Shown: one piece after another, positions 25,339 through 34,949 of the stretch
How positions within the stretch are numbered: the stretch's first letter is position 1
Layout of the letters: each line of letters opens with the position of its first letter
NCBI RefSeq assembly: GCF_030268005.1
Contig: NZ_BRZC01000004.1
Location: 682,001-746,000, forward strand
DNA: 64,000 bases
Reading direction: 5' to 3'
Source of the DNA: Microbacterium arabinogalactanolyticum
Lineage (GTDB): Bacteria > Actinomycetota > Actinomycetes > Actinomycetales > Microbacteriaceae
Translations under genes and position numbers: made by a program
Notes under the pieces: generated by a model
The model's database searches: none
What the model saw: the letters and a program-made list of their open reading frames with translations, nothing else
What the model was told of the DNA's origin: nothing

Positions 25339-25425
25339 CCGCTCCTCCTGCTCTCGTGCCATGCGCTCGCCCACCGTAAACCGGGGCAAGGGCGTGGCGT
25401 GGGCGCACCGGCTGGGGTGCGCACC

Positions 25426-25431
25426 TACCCT
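25426..25431 (+). promoter_or_regulatory. -10 box of leaderless promoter (pseudokinase gene)
   Basis: TACCCT lies exactly 7 bases (GGAGGAC) before ATG 25439. Confidence 0.45.
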
Positions 25432-25438
25432 GGAGGAC

Positions 25439-26806
25439 ATGGCACGCTCTCCTTTCACTCTAGTGGCGGCGGTCACGGCCGCTCTGCCGGGGGCGGAGGT
25501 CACCGGCGCACGCGCCCTGACCTCGAACGGGGACGGGAGGTTCGACTCCGCGGTCGCCACTCTCGCCGACGGGCGCGAGCTCGTCATCCGCGCAGCATCC
25601 GACGATGCCGCCGCGCGCGAGCTCGCCGAGGAGTCCCTGGCGCTGCGTGCGCTGACTGCCGGCGCCCGCGAGATGCTGCCGTTCCAGGTGCCGACGCACA
25701 TCGGCGAGACGACCGTCGGCGAAGCCCGGGCGCTGGTGACCGACCTGATGCCGGGATTCCAGATCGAAGCCGGCGACATCCCCGCCGGACGCGGTGCGGC
25801 CGTGTCGATCGGCGAGGCGATCGCCGCCGTGCATTCGCTGCCCGCGTCGGTGGTGCGGGCCGCAGGGCTCACGGTCCGCGACGCCGCGACCGTGCGCACC
25901 GAGATCCAGCAGCTGATCGACCGCGCGGCCGGAACCGGACGCGTGCCCGCCCGTCTCACGGCACGGTGGCGAGACGCGGCCGCCGATGACGAGCTGTGGC
26001 GCTTCGAGACCGCCGTCACGATGGCGGGTCTGCAGGCGCAGTCGTTCCTGTTCGAGGACGACCCGAACGATGGACCGCAGGTGACCGGGGTGATCGGCTG
26101 GCGCGGGCTGACCGTGAGCGATCCCGCCGAGGACCTGGGCTGGCTCTCCGGCGCCAGGGACGCCGCCGACGACGTGTTCGCGGCGTACGTGTCCGCGTCG
26201 TCCCGCGCGGCCGACGATGCACTGCGCGTGCGCGCCCGGCTGCACGCCGAACTGGAGTTCGCCCGCTGGCTGGTGCACGGCGACGAGCTGCGCCGCCCCG
26301 ACATCGTCGACGACGCGGCGGGCTTGCTGGAGTCCCTCGCCGACGGCCTGCGCAGCGACGACCTGCGCGTTGTCGCCGCGTACACCGGCGGGGTCGACTC
26401 GGCGCTCGACGTGCTCGAGCAGACGCCCGAGACCGCTGCCAACGCGATCGACACCTCGATGCAGACCGACGCGTACCGGCCGGAGGATCTCTGGCTGGAC
26501 GAGGCCGAGACGGATGAGGACGACCCTGCCGCGTCCGACGCTGAGGAGGAAGGCGGTGCCGCGGGCTCCGAGCCGTCAGACGCGGAGGGCGAGGACAGCA
26601 CCTCCACCGAGCAGCACGGCTCGTGGGAGCAGGACACGCAGGACCTCGGCGAGATCAGCGGCGTGCGCGGGTCGACGCATCGCGACGGGGAGACCGGTCC
26701 GGTCCCCTCCGAGCCGGATGCGCCGAGTGACATCGACTCGGCCGAGGAGGCTCAGCGGGCCGCGCGCGCGGCGCTCCAGCGCTGGACCAACTCCGCCTCG
26801 GAGTAG
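25439..26806 (+). CDS. Aminoglycoside/macrolide phosphotransferase-fold protein lacking catalytic residues (pseudokinase)
   Basis: A 455-residue protein. Residues 1-300 have the APH/choline-kinase-like fold: ATLADGRELVIRAASDD near 40, LVTDLMPGF near 98 and AVSIGEAIAAVHSLP near 121. Where active enzymes have the catalytic-loop HGDLHxxN it reads MAGLQAQSFLFEDD (about 197). Where they have the metal Asp of V-I-D-W it reads GVIGWRGLTVSDPAEDLGWL (about 220). Both catalytic Asp residues are therefore gone. Residues 340-455 are an acidic, probably disordered tail. It lies between nudC and adnB, overlapping the adnB 3' end by 55 bases in the opposite direction. A scaffold or regulatory role is inferred only. 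Confidence 0.8.
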   Translation: MARSPFTLVAAVTAALPGAEVTGARALTSNGDGRFDSAVATLADGRELVIRAASDDAAARELAEESLALRALTAGAREMLPFQVPTHIGETTVGEARALVTDLMPGFQIEAGDIPAGRGAAVSIGEAIAAVHSLPASVVRAAGLTVRDAATVRTEIQQLIDRAAGTGRVPARLTARWRDAAADDELWRFETAVTMAGLQAQSFLFEDDPNDGPQVTGVIGWRGLTVSDPAEDLGWLSGARDAADDVFAAYVSASSRAADDALRVRARLHAELEFARWLVHGDELRRPDIVDDAAGLLESLADGLRSDDLRVVAAYTGGVDSALDVLEQTPETAANAIDTSMQTDAYRPEDLWLDEAETDEDDPAASDAEEEGGAAGSEPSDAEGEDSTSTEQHGSWEQDTQDLGEISGVRGSTHRDGETGPVPSEPDAPSDIDSAEEAQRAARAALQRWTNSASE

Positions 26807-29800
26807 ATCCGGTCGCCGCGGATGACCAGGTCGTCCGCCACGTAGAACAGCGCCACGTCGATCTGATCCAGCGGCACGCCGAACCGGCGGTGGTACGCGA
26901 CCCGGTAGAGGGCGAGCTGCAGCATCCGCTCCTCCTTCTCCTGCGCGGTGCGCGGCGCACGGCCTGTCTTCCAGTCGACGATCTCGATGCGACCGCCGCG
27001 ATCCTCGCGGCGGTAGACGGCGTCGAGCTTGCAGATCACGATGTGGCCCGTCCCCGCGCCCTGCGGCGCGGAGCCGCTCGAGGCGTCGGCGCCGAAGGCG
27101 AAGTCGATCTCGATCTCCACCGCGATCGGCTGCAGCGCCGCCCACTCGCTGCGCTCGAAGATCTCACGGAGGGCGGTCAGCGCCTGCTCGTCATCGCCGC
27201 TCACCGCGACCATGCCCGAGGTCTCAGGCGCATCCTCGTCGAGCTCCCACAGCGCGCTCTCGGCGGACCCCGCGCCGACGAGGCCGGAGCGGTGCTCCAC
27301 CCAGGCGTGGAAGAGCGTGCCGATCCTGGTCTGCGTGTAGGGACGCTCAGGCATCGGACGCCCGAGATCGCGCAGGGTGCCGCGGTAATCAGTGACCCAG
27401 TCCTTGAACCGCGAGGCGGGCACGCGGGTGGGCGCGTCACCCCCGGTACCGCTCAGGCGCTCCGCGCGCTCGGCGAGCAGACGCTCGAGCTGCGGGGTGG
27501 GCTCGGGAGCCTCGCCATCCATCGCCGCGCGCACCAGACCCGCCGCCTCGGTGACGCGGGCGCGTCTGCCCCCGAGGGGATCGAGGGGCCACGCCGCGGT
27601 CATGCCCGGTCCCTCATACGGGTTGTCCTCGGGATCCACGTCGCCGATCGGGTCGAGGCCGAGCACGTCGATCGCGTCCCGCAGATAGGGGCTGGCCTTG
27701 CGGGGCCTGGTCTGGCCGGCCCAGTGCGCTCCCGAGAGCAGCAGGTCCTGCCGAGCCCTGGTCACGGCGACATAGGCGAGCCGGCGCTCCTCCTGCTGCT
27801 GGTAGTCGCGGTACTCGTTCTTGAACCGGCGCAGCGCACCACCGTGCGGGAACGCCTTGGTGACGCCCGCCGCCAGCGCGTCCAGCGCGGCCTTGTGCCG
27901 CTTCGCGGGAACGTCGCCGGCAGCATCCATCTCCGCCTGCGGATCCCAGCGGAACATGGGAAGGGCGTCGCGATCGCCACGCAGTGCGAACGGGACCACG
28001 CCGAACCCGAACCAGCCGGACGTGTCGCTCACCCGGCCGGGCAGCTCGTCCTCGACCAGGCGCACCACGGCGACGGCATCCCACTCCAGGCCCTTGGAGC
28101 CGTGGATCGTGAGCAGCTGCACGACCCCGGGCTCGGGCGGCTCGGGCCTGGGCATGAGCTCGTCGGTGCTCTCGGCCTTGTCCAGCCAGGCGAGCAGGCT
28201 GCCGATCGTGCCGCGGTCATCGGCGCTGAGGAACGCGCGCACCTCGTCGGTGAACGCGCGCAGCTGAGTCGCGGCGACGCGGGCAGGACCTCTCGTCTCG
28301 TTCGCGGCGAGCTCGATGTCCAGCCGCAGCTCCAGTTCGATGAGACGGAGCAGCTCGGGGATCGGCAGCCCCGCCGACCGGCGCAGCCGCTCCAGGATCT
28401 CCCCCGCGGCGCGCAGCCTCGACCTCCCCTCCGGCGTGATCCCGGCGATGAGGCGGTAGTCGTCGGGGGCGGCACGGAGGAAGTCGACCGCGTCGACGAT
28501 CGAGACCGCCTCGTCCGCGCCGCGCGAGGAGCGCAGCCGCTGCTGCACCTCGTCGGAGAGGGGGCTGAGGTCGGCGTCCCGTCCGGCGAGCGCGGATGCC
28601 AGATCGTACAGCGCCGCCATGTCGGCGACGCCGATCGCGAAGCGCGGTCCCACCAGCATCCGGATCAGCGCAGAGCCGGCCGTGGGGTCGTGGATGACCC
28701 GCAGCATGGAGACGACGTCGACCACCTCAGGGGTGGAGAGCAGTCCGCCGAGGCCCAGGATGCGGTGCGGGATGCCGCGGCGCGCGAGCGCGCCGGCGAA
28801 GGTCTGCATGTGCCGCTTGGAGCGGAACAGGATCGCCCCGGTGTGCGCGCGATCGGCCCCGGATGCCGCATGCTCCGCCCTGCGCTGCTCGAACCACGCG
28901 CTCACCTGCTCGGCCTCGTCGTCGACCGTGTGCGGGAAGAGCACCTCGACCCGGCCTGCACCGGCACCCGGCCGCGGCTCGAGTGCGGGCACGTCGAGTC
29001 CGGGGCGCTTGAGCGGCTCCAGGATCCGGTTGGCGACGTCGAGGATGGTGCTGTCGTTGCGCCAGCTGGTCATCAGGCTGTAGGTGGTCGCAGACCGCTC
29101 CTCGGCGAACGCCCGACCGAAGGCGTACAGGTTGTCGGCGCTCGCGCCCCGCCAGCCGTAGATGGACTGATGCGGATCGCCGACAGCCATCACCGCGCTG
29201 TCGCGGAACAGCGCCGCGAGGAAGCGGGTCTGGATGACCGAGGTGTCCTGGTACTCGTCGAGCAGCACGATGCGGTGCTGCTCGCGCAGCTCCGCGCGCA
29301 CATCGGGGGCGGTCTCGACGATGTCGAAGGCGCCGCCGACCTGATCGGCGAAGTCGAGCACGCCACGGCGCTCCTTCTCGGCGATGTACTCCCGCACCAG
29401 GCGCACCAGCACCGGCATGCTCAGCAGATTGAGCGCCGCCGTGTCCACGTCGCGATTGCTGCGGTACGGCTCGAAGGCCGCGGCCCGCTCCACGGCGATG
29501 CGCTCGACGGCATCCAGGTCGACACGATGGTCGAGCACCTCCGCGGCGAGCTTCTGCACGGCGTCGATCACCGTGCCGAGCGCGCGGTCGATGTCCTCCA
29601 GCCCTGGAAGGTCGGCCCGGAGCACGACGGCGCGGGCGATCAGCCAGGATGCCGACTGGCTGAGCATCGCGGCCTCGGGGTCGCGCCCGATGCGGGCGGC
29701 GTGCTCGCGGACGATGCCGTCGGCGAAGGCGTTGTAGGTGGAGACCCGCGGGCGGATCAGCAGATCCTCCGCCGAGCGGGGCGTGCGCGGATCCCAGCCG

Positions 29801-30243
29801 GTGTCGTGCCGCGCGGCCAGCTCGTCGAGCACCTGGATGCGCACCGCGTCGCGCTGCGCGCCGGGCACGGCGTCGTGCACGCGGCGCAGCGCGTCCGTCG
29901 CGACGATCTCCGGCAGGTGCGGGAGCAGGCCGCGCCGGCCGAAGTGGTCGATGGTCTCCAGACGGGCGCCGATGCGCTCGGCGAGCTCGCCGGCCGCCTT
30001 GCGCGTGAACGTGAGGCCGAGCACCTCGTCCGGGCGCACGTGCCCGTTGGCGACGAGCCAGACGACCCGGCCTGACATGGTCTCGGTCTTGCCGCTGCCG
30101 GCCCCCGCCACGACCAGCGCCGGCGTCGGCGGGGCCTGGATGACGAGCTGCTGCGCCTCGGTGGGGACGGGCAGTCCGAGGGCGAGCGCGATGACCTCGG
30201 CGGAGATGGCGGACGGAGCCGTCCAGTCGGCGGCCGCGCTCAC
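26752..30243 (-). CDS. adnB: ATP-dependent helicase-nuclease subunit AdnB-like (UvrD helicase + RecB nuclease)
   Basis: A 1163-residue SF1A helicase fused to a RecB-family nuclease. Walker A is VVAGAGSGKTETMSGRV near residue 46. The DEXX box reads LLDEYQDTSVIQTRF, motif III AVGDPHQSIYGWRGA, motif V TIHGSKGLEWDAV near 690, and motif VI YVAVTRARQDLLLSGA near 800. The C-terminal nuclease is CKLDAVYRR...EIVDWKTGRA near 1090, with the metal-binding Asp and Lys intact. Family knowledge: AdnB is the leading motor of the mycobacterial AdnAB double-strand-break resection complex. GTG 30243 overlaps the adnA stop by 4 bases (GTGA), so the subunits are translationally coupled. Confidence 0.92.
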   Translation of the reverse strand: MSAAADWTAPSAISAEVIALALGLPVPTEAQQLVIQAPPTPALVVAGAGSGKTETMSGRVVWLVANGHVRPDEVLGLTFTRKAAGELAERIGARLETIDHFGRRGLLPHLPEIVATDALRRVHDAVPGAQRDAVRIQVLDELAARHDTGWDPRTPRSAEDLLIRPRVSTYNAFADGIVREHAARIGRDPEAAMLSQSASWLIARAVVLRADLPGLEDIDRALGTVIDAVQKLAAEVLDHRVDLDAVERIAVERAAAFEPYRSNRDVDTAALNLLSMPVLVRLVREYIAEKERRGVLDFADQVGGAFDIVETAPDVRAELREQHRIVLLDEYQDTSVIQTRFLAALFRDSAVMAVGDPHQSIYGWRGASADNLYAFGRAFAEERSATTYSLMTSWRNDSTILDVANRILEPLKRPGLDVPALEPRPGAGAGRVEVLFPHTVDDEAEQVSAWFEQRRAEHAASGADRAHTGAILFRSKRHMQTFAGALARRGIPHRILGLGGLLSTPEVVDVVSMLRVIHDPTAGSALIRMLVGPRFAIGVADMAALYDLASALAGRDADLSPLSDEVQQRLRSSRGADEAVSIVDAVDFLRAAPDDYRLIAGITPEGRSRLRAAGEILERLRRSAGLPIPELLRLIELELRLDIELAANETRGPARVAATQLRAFTDEVRAFLSADDRGTIGSLLAWLDKAESTDELMPRPEPPEPGVVQLLTIHGSKGLEWDAVAVVRLVEDELPGRVSDTSGWFGFGVVPFALRGDRDALPMFRWDPQAEMDAAGDVPAKRHKAALDALAAGVTKAFPHGGALRRFKNEYRDYQQQEERRLAYVAVTRARQDLLLSGAHWAGQTRPRKASPYLRDAIDVLGLDPIGDVDPEDNPYEGPGMTAAWPLDPLGGRRARVTEAAGLVRAAMDGEAPEPTPQLERLLAERAERLSGTGGDAPTRVPASRFKDWVTDYRGTLRDLGRPMPERPYTQTRIGTLFHAWVEHRSGLVGAGSAESALWELDEDAPETSGMVAVSGDDEQALTALREIFERSEWAALQPIAVEIEIDFAFGADASSGSAPQGAGTGHIVICKLDAVYRREDRGGRIEIVDWKTGRAPRTAQEKEERMLQLALYRVAYHRRFGVPLDQIDVALFYVADDLVIRGDRIYSEAELVQRWSAARAAR

Positions 30244-33200
30244 GCGCTCACCGCCGGGACCGTGTGGATGTGGCACGGAGTCACCCGGACGAGCGTGTCG
30301 GCGCAGTGCGCCTCCACCTGGGCGGTGAAGCTGCTGGCGGCCATGCCGCGCCCCGCCTCGGAGACGCGGTGCAGGAACGCGGCCCTGGCCTCGTCGTCGA
30401 GGGTGTGCTGGTGGGCCACCCGATAGTCCGCCTTCCCCACGGTCTTGGACACGATCACCAGGCGCGCTCCGGTGAGGGCCGCGGGCGGGGCGCCCTCGAT
30501 CAGTCCCTGCTGCACGGCGATCTGATAGGCGGCGAGCTGGGCGTGCTCGCGCACGTTCGCCTCGGTGTCGGGCTCGTACTTCCCTGTCTTCAGGTCGACC
30601 ACGACCACCCGCTCACCGTCCTGGCCATCGCTCATCCGATCCCACTTCTGCCCCCGTGCGGCATCGTGCTCACCGGCACCGGACGGGTACACCTCGACGC
30701 GGTCGATGACGCCGCTCACCACCGCGCGCGGCGGGATGCCGCCCTCCGGCGCCGCTGTCGGCCGCGGCGCGCCCGCGTCGTCGCCATCCTCGAGCCGGGA
30801 GCCGGACACGTCCGGACCCTCGGCATCCGGCAGCACCTGCTCGGTGTCCAGATCCACGGCGAACCGGAATTTCGCCTCAGCGCCCACGACCCGTCCACCG
30901 TCGCGAGCGGTCTCGCCCAGGTACGAGTGCAGCCGCTGCACGTACAGATCCGCGCGGCGGCGCTCCTTCCGGCCGATCCACTCGGTCTCGAAGTCCAGCT
31001 CCGGCCAGTGCTCGTCGACGATCGCCGTCATCGCGGCCAGGTCGCCGTCCGGCGCCTTCTCCATCGCCTCGTGGACGATCGTGCCGATCCCGGCCGAGGG
31101 CGGGGCGACCGTGTCTCCGCCGAGCGCGGAGACGACCCAGTTCAGGCCGCACTCCTCGAAGGCCTCGAGCCTCGACGGAGACACCTTCACCGGCGCCGCC
31201 GCGAGGTCGCGCAGCGGCGCCGCACTCGACACGGAGGTCACGCCGTACCAGTCATCGGGAGACGCCCCGGGCACGCCCGCATCGGCGAGCAGGCGCAGCT
31301 GCCCGGCGGCCGCGGCGCGCTCGGCTGGATCGGAAGCGGTCGTCAGCGTGCGCCGATGCCGTGCCACCAGCCCGCGCAACGTGAGCGGGTGCGCGAACCG
31401 CTGCTCCTCGGCCTCCGCCGGCGGCGGTGCGGGAAGGAACGAGAAGAACGGACTGGGCGTCATGTCGTCGTCGTCCACTCCGGAGACCACGAGCCGTGTG
31501 CGCGCCCGCGACAGCGCACGCACGAACAGGCGCAGCTCGTCATGCAGCGCGGCACGCCGGCGGTCCAGCACGCCGGGCACCACCTCGGGGTGGCCCTCCC
31601 GCGTGGCGGCGAGCCACTCCCCCAGACGCCAGGTCTCCAGCATCCCGCCGCGCAGGCGCACGTTCGGCCAGATGCCGTCCTGCACGCCGGCGACCACCAC
31701 CGCCTCGAACTCCGCACCGAGGGCCGACGCCGGGGTCATGAGCGTGACCAGGCCGGGCCGGTCGGGAGTGGAGAGCGTGTCCTCGGGCACCTCGCTGTCG
31801 AGGATGTCGCGGATGAACAGCGCGGGCTTCTCCTGCGGCGAGCGCTCCACGAACCGCTTGGCCGCGTCGAACAGCGCCACCAGGCTGTCCAACGCGCGCG
31901 CGATCTCGGCCCCGCCGGGCTGATCGGCGGCCGCACGCCAGGCGGTCTGCAGCGACGTGCCGCCGATGGAGCGGGCGCGATCCCACACCCGCCAGAGCAG
32001 CTCGTGGATGGTCTCGCCCGCGACGCCTGCAGCCTCCAGCTGGGCGAGCGTCTCGGCGAAGCGCTGCGCGACGCGGGCCTCGGGCGCGTCGACGCGATCG
32101 AACAGGTGCGGGAACTGCAGCGCCTCTCGCAGCAGCTCCCGCGCGGGCGTGGATCCGCCGCCGGCGAGCTCCACGTGCCGGAGCCGCGCACGAAGGCGCC
32201 GCAGCCCCACGGCATCCAGCCCGCCGAACGGCGAGACGAGGGCCTCGGCGAGCAGGTCCGACGGGCGATCGGCAGCGGGTGTCAGCCCCAGCCGCACGAT
32301 CTCGACGATCTCGCGCACCGTGCCGTCGCTGCCCAGCGGACGCGGCACGCCTGCGGCCCGAGTGGGCACCTCGCGCGCCGCGAGCTCGGCTTCGAGCATG
32401 ACGATCTGCCTGGTGTCGTGGGCGATGACGGCCATGTCCGTCCACGCGATGCCGTCGCTGAGATGCCAGTCGCGCAGCGTGGCGGCGATCCGGTCGATCT
32501 CCTCGTGCGGCGACGGGGCGATGAGGGTGCGGACGCCGTCACCCGCCACCTCTCCGGGTGCGCGACGGTGATCCACGCGGCCGGCGACGCCGATCGCCTG
32601 CGTGACGGTTCTGGTCAGCGCGGTCAGCGCCGGGCTCTGCCGATGCGCGGTGTCGAGCACGTGCACGTCACCGAGCACCTGCGCCAGCTCGGCGAACAGC
32701 TGGGGGCTCGCGCCGCGGAACGCGCCGGACGAGATGTCGGGGTCGCCGAACGCGAAAACGGCCACGCCGCGCTCGCGCAACGCCCGCACCAGGCGGATGC
32801 CACCGCGGGTGAGCTCCTGCGCGTCGTCGATGAGCACGGTGCGCAGGGCGGCGAGGGGGCCCAGGGACGCCGGATCCGCCGTGCCCAGGATGCCCGTCGC
32901 CTCGGACAGCAGCTCGGGGATGTCGCGATGGGCGACACGCATGCCGTCCATCACCTCGCGGTACTCGGCGAGGAAGTCCGCCGCCGCCTGCCACACCTCG
33001 CGGCCGGAGTCCTCCAGCTCGCCCGGCCGCACGCCCAGTTCGGTGCACTCGGCCAGGAACGCGCGCAGCTCGGAGCGGAAGCCCTTCGACGCACGGACGG
33101 CCGGGCTGAGGGTCTCGGGCCAGCGGCGCGCGTCGTCCTCGGCGTCGCCCGCGAGGAGGTCGGCGAGGATGCGGTCCTGGTCTGCGCCGGTGAGCAGCGC

Positions 33201-33509
33201 GGGTGGATCCTGCCCCTCGCGCACCATGGCGCCGCGGACGAGCTGGAAGGCGAATGACCCCAGCGAGCGCACCAGCGGCCCAGGCGTCGCCTGGTCGATC
33301 CGCACGCCCACCCGGTCGCGCAGTGCGGTGGCCGCCTGGCGGCTCGGCGTGATCACGAGCAGCTCCTCGGGGAGCAGCGCACCGTCGAGCAGGCGCACGA
33401 CGCGGTCCACGAGCGCGGCGGTCTTACCCGTGCCCGGTGCGCCGATCACGACGCCGGATGCCGTGGGGTCGGCATGCACGACGACGTGCTGAGCGGCATC
33501 CGGGATCAT
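30240..33509 (-). CDS. adnA: ATP-dependent helicase-nuclease subunit AdnA-like
   Basis: A 1089-residue partner of AdnB with the same layout. Walker A is VVIGAPGTGKTAALVDRVV near residue 20. A degenerate motor core follows, with TVLIDDAQELTRGG (DDAQ instead of DEYQ) and AVFAFGDPDISSGAFRGA. A RecB-type nuclease lies near the C-terminus: SGVIDRVEVYPSG and then VVVDLKTGKYEPD near 970, with catalytic residues intact. Two starts are possible. GTG 33518 lengthens the protein by three residues. ATG 33509 is preferred because the -10 box TAGCGT (33517-33522) lies 7 bases before it, giving a leaderless mRNA. First gene of the adnAB operon. Confidence 0.92.
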   Translation of the reverse strand: MIPDAAQHVVVHADPTASGVVIGAPGTGKTAALVDRVVRLLDGALLPEELLVITPSRQAATALRDRVGVRIDQATPGPLVRSLGSFAFQLVRGAMVREGQDPPALLTGADQDRILADLLAGDAEDDARRWPETLSPAVRASKGFRSELRAFLAECTELGVRPGELEDSGREVWQAAADFLAEYREVMDGMRVAHRDIPELLSEATGILGTADPASLGPLAALRTVLIDDAQELTRGGIRLVRALRERGVAVFAFGDPDISSGAFRGASPQLFAELAQVLGDVHVLDTAHRQSPALTALTRTVTQAIGVAGRVDHRRAPGEVAGDGVRTLIAPSPHEEIDRIAATLRDWHLSDGIAWTDMAVIAHDTRQIVMLEAELAAREVPTRAAGVPRPLGSDGTVREIVEIVRLGLTPAADRPSDLLAEALVSPFGGLDAVGLRRLRARLRHVELAGGGSTPARELLREALQFPHLFDRVDAPEARVAQRFAETLAQLEAAGVAGETIHELLWRVWDRARSIGGTSLQTAWRAAADQPGGAEIARALDSLVALFDAAKRFVERSPQEKPALFIRDILDSEVPEDTLSTPDRPGLVTLMTPASALGAEFEAVVVAGVQDGIWPNVRLRGGMLETWRLGEWLAATREGHPEVVPGVLDRRRAALHDELRLFVRALSRARTRLVVSGVDDDDMTPSPFFSFLPAPPPAEAEEQRFAHPLTLRGLVARHRRTLTTASDPAERAAAAGQLRLLADAGVPGASPDDWYGVTSVSSAAPLRDLAAAPVKVSPSRLEAFEECGLNWVVSALGGDTVAPPSAGIGTIVHEAMEKAPDGDLAAMTAIVDEHWPELDFETEWIGRKERRRADLYVQRLHSYLGETARDGGRVVGAEAKFRFAVDLDTEQVLPDAEGPDVSGSRLEDGDDAGAPRPTAAPEGGIPPRAVVSGVIDRVEVYPSGAGEHDAARGQKWDRMSDGQDGERVVVVDLKTGKYEPDTEANVREHAQLAAYQIAVQQGLIEGAPPAALTGARLVIVSKTVGKADYRVAHQHTLDDEARAAFLHRVSEAGRGMAASSFTAQVEAHCADTLVRVTPCHIHTVPAVSA

Positions 33510-33516
33510 GTCCTCC

Positions 33517-33522
33517 ACGCTA
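33517..33522 (-). promoter_or_regulatory. -10 box of leaderless adnAB promoter
   Basis: TAGCGT followed by the 7-base spacer GGAGGAC and ATG 33509, the same spacer as at the pseudokinase start (25432-25438). Confidence 0.45.
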
Positions 33523-33649
33523 GCGGCGGGTGCCGACAGCGTCGGTCCATCGCGCTGTGCGCCCAGGGCGAAATCGGCGCTGCCGCCGGGCTCGGCGCCC
33601 GGGCCAGCGGGTAGAGTCGACCGTGTTCGCAGACATCTGAGGAGATCGC

Positions 33650-33874
33650 GTGGAAATCCGCATCGGCATCGTCAACACCGGTCGTGAGCTGAGCTTCGAG
33701 ACCAGCACCAGCGCCGACGAGATTCGCTCGCAGGTGGCCGGAGCGCTCGAGCAGAACGCCAGCCACCTGAGCTTCACGGATGCGAAGGGCAGCTCGTACA
33801 TCGTCCCCACCGCGAACCTCGCCTACATCGAGCTGGGCACCGAGGAGTCGCGCCGCGTCGGCTTCGTCGCCTGA
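33650..33874 (+). CDS. DUF3107 domain-containing protein
   Basis: A 74-residue actinobacterial protein (MEIRIGIVNTGRELSFET..., TANLAYIELGTEESRRVGF). It matches the DUF3107 family over its whole length, including the invariant-looking RRVGF end. Function unknown. The family usually sits near adnAB or a DEAD helicase. AGGAG lies 6 bases before GTG 33650, and a -10-like TAGAGT is about 33 bases upstream, so this gene has a normal leader. One base separates it from the next gene. Confidence 0.9.
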   Translation: MEIRIGIVNTGRELSFETSTSADEIRSQVAGALEQNASHLSFTDAKGSSYIVPTANLAYIELGTEESRRVGFVA

Positions 33875-33875
33875 C

Positions 33876-34163
33876 ATGTACATCCTGCTCGCGCTGATCG
33901 CCGCCTGCTCGCTGGGCATCGGGCTGCACTTCGTGCTGCCGAAGCGCGATCTGCGCGGGGTCGCGGTGACACCCGGCATCGCGACCGCCGCCGCCGTGGC
34001 GATCTACACGATCCTGCAGTGGTCGGGCGTCGCCGAGACCAGCGCGTGGCTGTGGTTCGCGAGCCTGGGCGGCGGGCTGCTGCTGGCCGCCCTTCTGACC
34101 GTCGCGATCAGCGCGGTGCGCTCACGCCGAGATGCAGAGGCGAAGCAGGCGCTCGGCATCTGA
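33876..34163 (+). CDS. Small membrane protein, unknown function
   Basis: A 95-residue protein with three predicted membrane helices (about residues 2-18, 31-50 and 58-80) and a short charged tail. I do not recognise a named domain. It starts one base after the DUF3107 stop and is probably co-translated with it. ATG 33876 is the first start after that stop, although the frame is open further upstream. Confidence 0.75.
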   Translation: MYILLALIAACSLGIGLHFVLPKRDLRGVAVTPGIATAAAVAIYTILQWSGVAETSAWLWFASLGGGLLLAALLTVAISAVRSRRDAEAKQALGI

Positions 34164-34180
34164 CGCCACGAGGGCGGACG

Positions 34181-34891
34181 CTACGAGGCGAGTCCCATCG
34201 CATCCATGCGGCGCGCGTGCGCACCCATCAGCTCGGTGTAGACCGGCTCGATGCGGCTGTCGTCGGCCTCCAGGCGACCGGGGCGCAGCGCGTCCCTGCA
34301 CACCAGCAGCGTGTCGCCGACCAGGCGGCGTCCCCACATCGACAGCAGTGAGCGCCACTCGTGGTCGCTCTCGATGGTCTCGCGGATGATCGCGACGATC
34401 TCGTCGCCGGCATCCGGCTGACGCAGGATCTCCGCGACCTGCTCCCCGGTGCGGCCGTAGCTGGAGGCCAGCGCCAGGTAGAAGTCGTCCAGCATTCCGG
34501 CGGTGAGGTGGACCGCGAGCAGCGTCTCCTCCTGGCGGACGCCGATGGTCTTGCGGCGGAAGGCGTCGAGGTTCTCCCGGAACGGCAGCATCACCTCGGT
34601 GGGGTCCTCGCCCTGCTCGGCGATGACCTTCACGATCCCGCGGTGCTTGTCGAGCGCCGCTCCCGCGGCGCGGGACAGCGCCTCCTTGCGGGCGAGGGAC
34701 TGCGTGCCGCGGATGCTGCGGCTGAGCGTCTCGAAGTAGCCCAGCTGCAGATAGGCGGCCTGTCCGAGGAAGCGATTCAGCTCGGGCGCCAGCTCGGCGA
34801 AGTCCACGCGCTGCGCGCCGCCGTCGTCGCCCCTGCTGCGCAGGGTGAGCGTGCGTCGCTGCGGCTTGCGCTTCCAGAACCAGTTGACCAC
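34181..34891 (-). CDS. Ferritin-like fold protein (Rv3210c-type)
   Basis: A 236-residue, mostly helical protein assigned to the actinobacterial ferritin-like/MiaE-like group because of AAYLQLGYFETLSRS near residue 44, LDKHRGIVKVIAEQG near 78 and the final helix IIRETIESDHEWRSLLSMWG near 165. A complete set of ferritin iron ligands is not obvious; the second ExxH pair looks incomplete. Metal binding is therefore uncertain. It is divergent from the DEAD-box helicase, as in mycobacteria. A -10 hexamer TAGTCT (34898-34903) lies 6 bases before GTG 34891. Confidence 0.8.
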   Translation of the reverse strand: MVNWFWKRKPQRRTLTLRSRGDDGGAQRVDFAELAPELNRFLGQAAYLQLGYFETLSRSIRGTQSLARKEALSRAAGAALDKHRGIVKVIAEQGEDPTEVMLPFRENLDAFRRKTIGVRQEETLLAVHLTAGMLDDFYLALASSYGRTGEQVAEILRQPDAGDEIVAIIRETIESDHEWRSLLSMWGRRLVGDTLLVCRDALRPGRLEADDSRIEPVYTELMGAHARRMDAMGLAS

Positions 34892-34949
34892 CCGCCCAGA
34901 CTACCGGCCGCGGTGCCGGAGCCTGCGGAGGAACGGACACGCCTCCGGT

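Noticed and set aside
26890..33257. Two frames of about 1000 residues antisense to adnB and adnA
   Set aside because: Both mirror the helicase-nuclease genes, whose motifs I-VI and nuclease residues are complete on the minus strand.
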